Both the position numbers and the translations under genes were made by a program. Source: Paragonimus westermani (lineage: Eukaryota; Platyhelminthes; Trematoda; Plagiorchiida; Troglotrematidae). Taken from it: a stretch of 64,000 nucleotides of DNA. The notes beneath the pieces were generated by a model. It was not told the DNA's origin and searched no databases. It saw nothing but the letters and a program-made list of their open reading frames with translations. Location of the stretch: NCBI GenBank assembly GCA_008508345.1, contig QNGE01000878.1:126308-190307 (forward strand), in the 5' to 3' direction. Every line of letters starts with the position of its first letter. Position 1 is the stretch's first letter. Shown here in pieces: positions 57,180 to 64,000 of this stretch.

Positions 57180-57760
57180 GTATTCAACCATTAAGTTTGA
57201 AGTAATTCGCGATTTCCCCCGTCCTACTACCCTCGCTGCTGTTCGTCGATTTACCGGGATGGTCAACTAATATAAGCTGTTTGTTCAACACTGCGCTGAG
57301 CTTATGCAGCCTTTAACCGATTTACTTCGCGGCCGTGTCAACGGAGTCATAAAGTTATCACCAACAGCCATCGAGTCGTTCGATAGAATTAAGGACGCAT
57401 TAGCCACCGTCGTTATGTTGCACCACTTCAACTCAGCCGCGGAAATAAGTGTAGCTGTTGACGCGTCAGACACCGCAGTCGGCGCCGTACTTCAACAGTT
57501 CGTCGATGGACTCTGAAAACCGCTCGCTTTCTTTTCCAGACGTTTACTTCCTGCTGAAACAAGGTACAGCACGTTTGGTCGTGAACTGTCAGCAATTTAC
57601 TGGGCCGTTCGGCACTTCCGACATGCCTTCAAGAGAAACCAGTTTGTGATTTTCACCGACCACAAACCGTTGGTTTTCGCCTTTCGCAGTAGGTCTGAAA
57701 GACATTCGCCCCGCGAAGTTCGCCATCTGGACTTCGTATCCCAGTTTAAGTCTGATGGGC
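57180..57760 (+). pseudogene. Gypsy RNase H region
   Basis: MQPLTDLLRGRVNGVIKLSP, FDRIKDALATVVMLHHFNSA and VAVDASDTAVGAVLQQFVDG lead into the RNase H fold. After a stop, STFGRELSAIYWAVRHFRHA and FVIFTDHKPLVFAFRSR supply the Glu and Asp of the active site. The stop and frame changes inactivate it. Confidence 0.85.
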
Positions 57761-57839
57761 CACGGCCAAGCTCATTTCCGATAGATACGTCTGGCCTGGT
57801 ATGCAAAAGGATCTTCGCACGTGAGCACAATCTTGCCTA

Positions 57840-58650
57840 GCTTGTCAACAGGCTAAGGTTTACCGCCACGTGTCCGCCATGATTGGCCGATTCCCTTCGA
57901 TTACATCCCGACTTGCACATCTCCACATCGACATTGTAGGTCCTTTGCCACTATCCAAGGGGATGACATATGTCTTGACGATGGTAGATCGTTTCACGCG
58001 GTGACCAGAGGCCGTCCTCATACTATACGTCCGTTCAGAGACTGTAGCACGCTCATTTGTTGAGTGTCGGGTATCATCTTATGGTTGCCTGGCCACGGTT
58101 AAGACCGACCGTGACCCTCAATTCGAGAGCGGTTCCCTTGCAGAAACATTGAGCGCGCTTGGATGTCATCGCACGCGACCTACGGCCTATCACCCGGCTG
58201 AAAACGGCATGGGCGACGGCTTCCACCAACAACTAAAAGCAGCCCTCGCCGCGGCCAATGCAAAGAAGCCCTGCCAATGGTTTTATTCGGCATCCGCACC
58301 GACATTCACGTTTCCAGCGCTGACCTCCTGTATGGCCAACTACTGCATCTTCCTGGCTATTACCTTTCATCCACCAGCGACGCCCTCCGACATGATGCCT
58401 CTTACGCCAAACAACTCGCTTCGCACATGCGCCGCCTCCGTGTCACTGACACACGAGAACAAAGCCGCAAGGTGTTCGTTCCCAAAGAACTCCACGATTG
58501 CACGCATGTGTTTGTTCGCGCGGATGGTTTACGACGCTCGCTCGAGCGACCTTACAAAGGTCCTTCCAAAGTACTTCAACGGAAGGATCGCTTTCACGTG
58601 CTCGAGCGTCAAGGTATTCGGGACACAGTTCGCATCGATCTCTGAAACCT
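57840..58650 (+). pseudogene. Gypsy integrase region
   Basis: RLAHLHIDIVGPLPLSKGMT and VLTMVDRFTR give the first Asp, TVKTDRDPQFESGS the second. At the third site the usual NGMVERFHRQLK reads NGMGDGFHQQLK, so the catalytic Glu is lost. A C-terminal frame (DCTHVFVRADGLRRSLERPY, then KGPSKVLQRKDRFHVL) is the usual gypsy integrase end. Stops occur throughout. Confidence 0.85.
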
Positions 58651-59374
58651 GCCCACTTCGAAAGGACAGAGGAAACCTTTCATGCTCCCCCGCAGCCCTT
58701 GTCCACGCTGGCAGCTGTCTCGAAACAGCCTCGCCAAAACATATCGTCTTCAGCAGACATCACGACTTCGCCAATGACGCCAGTACCCGCCGTAACGCGT
58801 TCAGGTCGTAGTTTGCACTGTCCAAAACGCCTCATAGAGACGGCTATAACAAGAATAATCTCAGACTGTTTTTCAAAAATACAAGAAATCGCTTTTAAAA
58901 CAAAAATTGATTGGGTTTGCTCAGGTTTTTTCTCTGTTTCAAATGTTCATATTCGCTGTATAATTTGGTTGAGTACGTCATTTATTTTCGTACTGATACT
59001 CAGCCAGTCTCGTTTTATTTTCTGTCCCATGTTTCATCAGACGCCGGCATGACGTGTGTGGCATCATCGATGGCGATCATCCTCGATCTCGTATTGGATG
59101 TCGTGCTTGCAAGTTCCGTGGATGCCTCGCCTGGAACATGTTTTTACGGTTTTTTCGACACCCTTAAGGGAGGATACTCGAGCGAGAGCTCGCTAGGAAC
59201 TGTGGGCATTAGCGCTCCTCCACCTGCGGCGTCTGGGAATTATCGTATCAATCGCAGGCTAAGTGGATATCAGCTGGTACGTTTTGAACTACATCAGGCC
59301 AAGTGTGGTTGGTCCCAGTTATCCTCATCAGGATTGAAGGGTTGTTGACACAGTACCCTTCTAGGAGGGAGCTG

Positions 59375-59740
59375 TGTAGCGGACTGGAGATTTCACTGGC
59401 CTGCCTGCGGTATGATGTGTAAAATAGTTTCAAAACTCATAGTTGCATATTGTACTAGGCATGGTGTATGCTGTCCGATTGTTTGTCTGCATGTCATGTG
59501 ACTGTGGCGCGAACCCGAAGGACACACGTGTCAAATTCTTCTGGTTTACTCGCTCGTCGACGGTCGGTCTCTAGCCTCTCTAGCTAATTCGCGTGCCGGT
59601 ACACTTTACAGTGCTATCAGAGACCACTCGTAAATTTCGTCGGATGAACAGTTGGTCTCTCTTCTCAACGGTCTTTTGCTTTTCGTGTCTGATAATTGCG
59701 TACCTGGGAAAAAATAGACTTAGTGCGACGAGCACTAAAT
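59375..59740 (+). repeat. 3' LTR of the gypsy element
   Basis: It starts TGTAGCGGAC after the purine tract and ends near GAGCACTAAA. See the 5' LTR for the comparison. Confidence 0.88.
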
Positions 59741-59744
59741 ACTA

Positions 59745-60050
59745 ACAAATCAGCTAAGCCACGCGTGCTTGTACAGAGGTTCCAATTCTTAGCACTTTCT
59801 GGTCGCAATGGGAACGTTCTAGTTAAACGCGGATAACGCTCCACCAGTAACTGTGGTGCAGTTCTAGCCACAGATTATACAAAACAATGTGATTGAACTG
59901 AACCCTTTTTTGATAAAAATAATGTTGAAAATTTTCATCAGTACCACAACAAAGAATTTCAACAAACATCTAGCTGTTTCGTTATTCACACACCCATATA
60001 TTTTAATTTACTTGCGAAATAACGTTTCTCGTTTACAGTTAAGATACATA
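59745..60050. other. Intronic sequence right of the gypsy element
   Basis: AT-rich, ending at the GTATGT donor (60,046-60,051). Nothing else is recognised. Confidence 0.6.
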
Positions 60051-60051
60051 C

Positions 60052-60211
60052 TTGGTTCGTTGAGTTGACTTCTGATAGACATTCAGCTGTGCAGTTTGAA
60101 GTCAGATTCGTCAGCAAGTCCAAATGCTCAAGCCAGTTGCATACTCTCTCAATGCTTTCAGCGGTAACTTCCACAAGCACAGGAGAAAACCACTCGGAAT
60201 TTTCCGCACAT
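60052..60211 (-). CDS. VWA3-like exon, middle of VWA domain 1
   Basis: A 160-nt exon with acceptor TATGAAG and donor CAA|GTATGT. It reads CAENSEWFSPVLVEVTAES, then IERVCNWLEHLDLLTN and ends SEVNSTNQ. It aligns without gaps with the equivalent part of VWA domain 2 (LRTTTASNLN plus AADWVKNLSCSGTTNT), which confirms both exon models. The segment carries the VWA threonine loop, here TSNCTAECL. The next exon lies 6.5 kb away; the intron holds the gypsy element and a hammerhead SINE pair. Confidence 0.85.
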
Positions 60212-60251
60212 CTTCATAAGAAAATAATGAAGAACCATCGAGTGCTCATAC

Positions 60252-60502
60252 CGTATGAAATTGAATTGTGAGATTTGTCGAATCTGGTCGACCACGAAAC
60301 ACTTAACAACTCTTATGAAATTCTCAAATGTCTGCGGCGACAAGCTTTTAACGTCAATCAAAACTGTAACAGCGTGCTCTTGTAAAACTCCAAATATATT
60401 TCTGCTTCCAGTGTTCAACCACTCTAGCCGGTTTCGGTAAAGATCAACTGCCGAAGAAAGACGATTCTCTATTTGCTTCAGATAACCCTCATTTGCAATT
60501 AT
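60252..60502 (-). CDS. VWA3-like exon, start of VWA domain 1
   Basis: A 251-nt exon starting after TTTTTAG with residues IIANEGYLKQIENRLSS and continuing RNRLEWLNTGSRNIFGVLQ, then AVTVLIDVKSLSP. The phrase GSRxIFG followed by a hydrophobic strand and Asp is the VWA entry point in VWA3 proteins. Here the metal-binding DxSxS reads DVKSL, so the first MIDAS loop is incomplete and metal binding by this domain is doubtful. The exon ends SQFNFIR, splitting the Arg codon (phase 2) at a GTATGA donor. The following intron is only 40 nt. Confidence 0.9.
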
Positions 60503-60543
60503 CTAAAAATGATCATATTCAATGACTTTGAAGAACAACCGAC

Positions 60544-60638
60544 ATTATATGTTTTACTAGAACGGCTACCCTGAGCCCTATGAAATATGCCATCTGAGTA
60601 ACTTGATTTAACATATTTCCCAAGGATAGGTACAAAAG
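60544..60638 (-). CDS. VWA3-like exon, linker before VWA domain 1
   Basis: A 95-nt exon too short for ordinary ORF calling. It is bounded by a TTTATAG acceptor and an unusual AAT|GTCGGT donor. It reads FVPILGKYVKSSYSDGIFHR then a Ser-rich stretch ending in KTYN. The remembered human sequence at this point has YVASLGRPVASRYADGL and ends in KVYN, so order and spacing match. Entry phase 1 agrees with the previous exon and exit phase 0 with the next. The flanking introns are 36 and 41 nt. The weak donor is the only doubt, but phase and the equal length of the following segment support it. Confidence 0.8.
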
Positions 60639-60674
60639 CTATAAAGGAAAGTAGTCACGAGTAAAAGCAATTAC

Positions 60675-60980
60675 CCTCTTTGACAATAAAACCAATGTCT
60701 TTTAATACCTCAGAACGTTTCAAATGTTGTACTTTTAATCCAAAAGTCGATAGCCATGTTCTACTGTCAACCAAATTTATTACGGAAGGATCTAGTGCTG
60801 AATCATCCCAGTGCTGTGCATCAACATTTTTTCGAACAGTTATGTGTTGTACTGGAACACCGATAGTTCCGCCACGTATAAGTGAATCTGTTTCAGAAAC
60901 AAAGTTTCTTGATCCCTTACTGGATACTTCTAGTTTTTCGCGCATCGAGACCATCACAACAGAGCTGGCACCACCTCCCC
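60675..60980 (-). CDS. VWA3-like exon, N-terminal module 1
   Basis: The open frame contains SRTWLSTFGLKVQHL, the first copy of a module seen again at 38.1 and 1.2 kb. It continues to DIGFIVKE and is cut by a GTAATT donor after codon position 1. The 36-nt intron that follows joins in phase to the exon at 60,544-60,638. Upstream of the module is a polar stretch rich in Ser, Arg and Val. The 5' boundary is uncertain: the frame is closed by a stop just upstream of about 60,985 and several AG acceptors are possible. The human VWA3B N-terminus starts with a very similar WLKRHGLKAQ motif, so this exon lies close to the protein N-terminus. Confidence 0.75.
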
Positions 60981-61319
60981 ATTAGGTGTTATAATCCACG
61001 ACTTATGAGCTGGAATATGATAAGCCTATGTGAAAACTATGTACTACTGTCGCGAATTACACAACGCACGCGTTTGAAACCACGCTATCATATCCAGTCA
61101 CCATAGGTCTCTACGAGAAAATAGTGGAAAATTAAAACAAGTGCAGCGCAGGTCATGGTTACGTTTTGTTATTAATTCCTATATATTTTTGTACGTATTG
61201 TTCTGTAACCCCAATCCGTACACTTATTTGAGAGCATCATTATCATTTTTTTAATTTGCTTTCTATCACAAAATTAACGGTAGTCATCGCGCTATGTCCC
61301 TTTCTTCTTCATCTGTTAG

Positions 61320-61560
61320 TACGTCCGGGATGGCGAAATAATCTCAAGATGGAATGTTTTCCAGCTCAGTGTATCTGCTGTCCTATCGACGCCAAACGTT
61401 TTCCATTCCAAGTCAGGTGTAGAATCATCCATCGGTCGCCGTCCGAACCAACCCTCAGGCGCTGCCCTTCTCTCGGGTGATGGTTCATCCCATTCAGCGG
61501 ATTTCGACTTATCAGTGAATAATTCCACGTTTAAACGTCTTCCTTTCATTTTTGAGCTCA
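61320..61560 (-). CDS. Candidate 5' exon of the VWA3-like gene or of an upstream gene
   Basis: An open frame on the minus strand reads MKGRRLNVELFTDKSKSAEW, then DEPSPERRAAPEGWFGRRPM and DSTPDLEWKTFGVDR. Composition is that of a real, acidic and polar protein rather than a frame shadow. It lies about 340 bp upstream of the first secure VWA3-like exon. No convincing donor or phase match was found. A second short frame at about 61,620-61,800 (with NNEEVEETLFGKN) has the same character. These may be N-terminal exons or part of a separate gene; no family is recognised. Confidence 0.35.
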
Positions 61561-61979
61561 ACTTTTGTACACATTGATCACCGTTACAGCATACTTGTGT
61601 GCTACCACATTTTGGCCACTCATATCATTCGATTGATTAGGTCACTACGAAATTGGTGAGCCGGACAATTTTTTCCGAACAGTGTTTCTTCCACTTCCTC
61701 ATTATTATCAACAAGACTCATTGACGCTGTGGACATTGACACTGAAGTCGAACACAGTGTTGCTTTAGAATTGTAAGAATGCAGCATCCGAAATCTTTGG
61801 TTGTGGTTCCACTAAATTGAGGCCTTCTTTTCCGCCAGGCGGATAATCTCGGAGAAAATAATATTTTTATACGTAGTACAATCCCATCCCTTCGATTTCG
61901 CAGCAGAAACAAAAGATCTATTGGAATCAGTCTCATCCGATTTCCCCAATATTCTTTCGAACAGTACGATCATTAAACG

Positions 61980-64000
61980 GGCTGGGAAGTCAGACTAAGC
62001 TGGCACATGTCTTGTTCAATCCATTCGAGCCAAGTGGTCCGTGCTCAATCCACTTTTTATGTTATATGAGAAGCCCTCTGATGCCGCGGAAGCTTGGTGA
62101 CACCAACTTAAACCAGATGTGCGCGGAAAAGCTGCCATCTGCAGTACAGCATGTTTTGGCTGCTATGGTCTAGGACAGCTCGGTCGACAAGGTATCGGAA
62201 AATTTTCCTCCATAGCAGGTGTTTGCCTCAACTACAATCGTTCCATCAGCAGCCGCTTTAGTCCTAACAAATGGTGGTAGTCAGAAGCCTTTAGTAGGGA
62301 AGATGTGTCACCGTATCGGCAGCATGACCATGCAGATCAACGAGTTGAAGAGGCACCCACCAAGAGGTCGTGCACGATCTAACACCCGCGGTCCCTCAAC
62401 GGGGTGGTGATGCTCAAAGCTTTCGGTACAAAGCGGAGAAGTCCACCAGACCAGAGTTATCCCAAAATCGCCAGACATCACCGTCACACCGGCAGCCCGC
62501 CGGTGAAGACCTCGACTTCCGTTGGTCCAGCAGATACTACTCGCACATTTTAAATCAGCGATCGATCGACCAGCTCCTGGAGTTGAGCTCAGCGTTATTC
62601 CACCGCAGCCAATTGGTCGACTTCAGCCTGGCTAGGGTGCTTTATAGACCGCAAACCAACAACGCACTAAACTTTCGGGGAGCGCTTTGTCGCTGTCGAC
62701 CCCAGTCTCTGACGACGTTTTCAATGGGTATTCCTAGTTGTCGATGTTCGGACACCACTCATCGGTGCCGACTTCCTGTCAAATTTCAACCTTCCTGTTG
62801 ATGCCAAGAGGCGTTAGTCAATCCATCAGACTGCCGTTCGCACAGCAAACGGCGTACAATGGACGATCGCATCAACTGGCACCTGGTCTGCTCTCCCACC
62901 ACCACCGCCCTTTGCAGCACTGATGAAGGATTGCCCTCATTTAACTCGGCCGTGCTCGCATGCCCGCATATTACAACACGCGATCCTCCGATTTTCTCTT
63001 GTCCACGCCGTTTACATCCTGACAAACTCAAAATAATCGGGGCCGAATTTAAACATATGTTTCAGTTGGGCTGTTGGACGACACCATTGCGACACCACGT
63101 AAAAAGTCTCCGGGAAATTGGTGACCTTTCGGTGATTACTGCGCTCTAGACAATTGCACAATCCCAGACAGACATACTATGCCACATACCGACAATTTTT
63201 GTTAAGGGCTAGTTAACGACACCATTTCCTCTAAATTAGGCCTTTCGTGCGCCTATTATCACATCCCATTTGCCGTAAATGGCATTCCCAAGTCAACCAT
63301 TGAAACACTCTCTAAACTTTTCGGGTTCGCAAGGATGTTCTTCTGAATTTGTGATGCGGTTCAAACATTTCAGCTGTTCATGAACAACGTACTGCCTGGA
63401 CTCTCTCTCTCACATACGTCCAAACTGACGGTATCTCGATCGTTAGCTACTCTAACGAGGGACAATTATCTCACCCCCGTGCCGTTTTCCATCTTCTTGC
63501 GCAATTGGCTATTGGAATCAACATCGATTAGTGTGATTTTGGAGTTAGTTCACCGAATTTCCTGGAACGCCGTATCGTTCCAACCGGCATCACACCTCTG
63601 TTAGACAAGGTAGGGTATCTGCTGACTTTTTCGATTCCCACAAAGAGGACCCAATTTCGACGATTCCTCGGCACACTCACCTATTATCAGCGTTTCGTTC
63701 CAAACTGCGCGAACATTTTGAAACCTCGGACCGGTGTGGTCGACTTGAAGTGCAAGCCCATTAAGCTCCTACCCGAAGCTGAAGTGTTTTTCTCGGCAGC
63801 AAAGAAAACACTATGTTACGACACCAAACTACGCTTCGCTAGTTGCGACCCAAACGCTGGTCTCCCTCTCACTATGGATGTATCAAACGCTGCTATTGGC
63901 TCAGTCCTAGAACAATGCATAAATGGTGAATAACAACCGTTGGCCTTTTCCCCCCAAAAGCTACAACCAGCACGGATCAGGTACAGCACCTTTGGAAGTC
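61980..64000 (+). mobile_element. Second Ty3/gypsy element, Gag to RNase H, truncated by the window end
   Basis: Gag-like KLPSAVQHVLAAMV at about 62,130 is followed by a decayed protease region (LIGADFLSNFNLPVDAKR at about 62,775-62,825). Next comes reverse transcriptase debris (KLKIIGAEFKHMFQLG, 63,030-63,075). The RNase H start is EVFFSAAKKTLCYDTKLRFA and LPLTMDVSNAAIGSVLEQCI (63,780-63,930). Several frameshifts and stops make it inactive. It differs in sequence from the 54.4-kb element. No LTR was found in the window. It lies upstream of the VWA3-like gene. Confidence 0.8.

Larger units (their letters stand above)
54379..59740 (+). mobile_element. Ty3/gypsy LTR retrotransposon, near full length, decayed
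   Basis: Two LTRs flank Gag, protease, reverse transcriptase, RNase H and integrase in Ty3/gypsy order. A purine-rich tract, AGGAGGGAGC, lies directly before the 3' LTR. A possible 4-bp target duplication, TACT, flanks the element (54,375-54,378 and 59,740-59,743 if the LTR ends at CACTAAA). The coding region carries many stops and frameshifts, and key catalytic residues are lost. A hammerhead-SINE pair is inserted between protease and reverse transcriptase. The element lies antisense in the 53.5-60.05 kb intron of the VWA3-like gene. Confidence 0.9.
961..60980 (-). other. VWA3B-like: VWA3-like gene span (von Willebrand factor A domain protein, multi-exon)
   Basis: At least eleven exons on the minus strand encode successive parts of one protein resembling animal VWA3A/VWA3B. 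Splice phases agree at every junction I could resolve, from the 60.6 kb exon to the start of the 20.5 kb exon. Domain order is: WL-GL-AQ module, VWA domain 1 (degenerate MIDAS), a coiled-coil-like stretch, a second WL-GL-AQ module, VWA domain 2 (intact DxSxS), a charged linker, then a third module at 1.0-1.2 kb that continues off the window. About 975 residues are visible. Human VWA3B is about 1,300 residues, so N- and C-terminal parts may be missing. VWA domains bind partner proteins, usually through a metal ion; the function in this worm is not shown by the sequence. The introns hold nearly all the mobile elements in the window. The true start codon and promoter were not found. Assignment to 3B rather than 3A rests on remembered similarity. 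Confidence 0.85.

Noticed and set aside
58149..58811. 220-codon plus-strand frame as an independent gene
   Set aside because: Its first part is the gypsy integrase (YHPAENGMGDGFHQQL) and the remainder is a shifted frame of the same region.

Overview
This looks like nuclear DNA from a flatworm (Platyhelminthes). The LINE, Penelope-like and Ty3/gypsy fragments, a tRNA-headed SINE carrying a hammerhead ribozyme, and a gene mixing 36-41 nt introns with multi-kilobase ones all resemble trematode/cestode genomes. A diphyllobothriidean cestode is my best guess, from memory of similar repeats. No prokaryotic gene organisation is present.

One host gene dominates: a von Willebrand factor A domain protein of the VWA3A/VWA3B type on the minus strand, running from about 60,980 down to 961 and probably beyond both ends. 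I could place eleven internal or near-internal exons by protein similarity, splice sites and matching intron phase. Five 5' exons are packed into 60.05-60.98 kb, three of the introns there being 36, 41 and 40 nt. The others lie at 53.3, 41.2, 37.9, 32.0, 30.2, 26.3, 20.1-20.5 and 1.0-1.2 kb, separated by introns of 1.6 to about 19 kb. The protein has two VWA domains, the first with a degenerate MIDAS and the second with an intact one, and a repeated module of the form WL-x-x-x-GL-x-A-Q-x-L before each unit.

Most of the rest is intronic repeat debris. LINE reverse-transcriptase fragments lie at 1.5-2.2, 13.9-16.9, 21.0-21.5, 32.3-34.3 and 38.7-39.6 kb. Penelope-like fragments with a GIY-YIG-type tail lie at 6.5-7.3 and 10.5-11.5 kb. 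A nearly complete but decayed Ty3/gypsy element with two LTRs occupies 54.38-59.74 kb, a second gypsy element runs off the right end from about 62 kb, and gag relics lie at 50.8-52.0 kb.

The most interesting system is the SINE family. Each unit has a tRNA-like head with A and B boxes and a 45-nt type I hammerhead. Six copies retain the hammerhead region. The two I judge fully intact by core sequence (40,376-40,420 and 56,201-56,245) both lie in introns of the VWA3-like gene in the sense orientation, so the pre-mRNA should carry potentially self-cleaving motifs. Each is in a head-to-head inverted pair with a second copy. Other structures are a 493-bp near-perfect inverted repeat with a 99-nt loop (43,601-44,685), a 60-bp cruciform palindrome at 52.9 kb, and fold-back elements at 0.8 and 7.8 kb.
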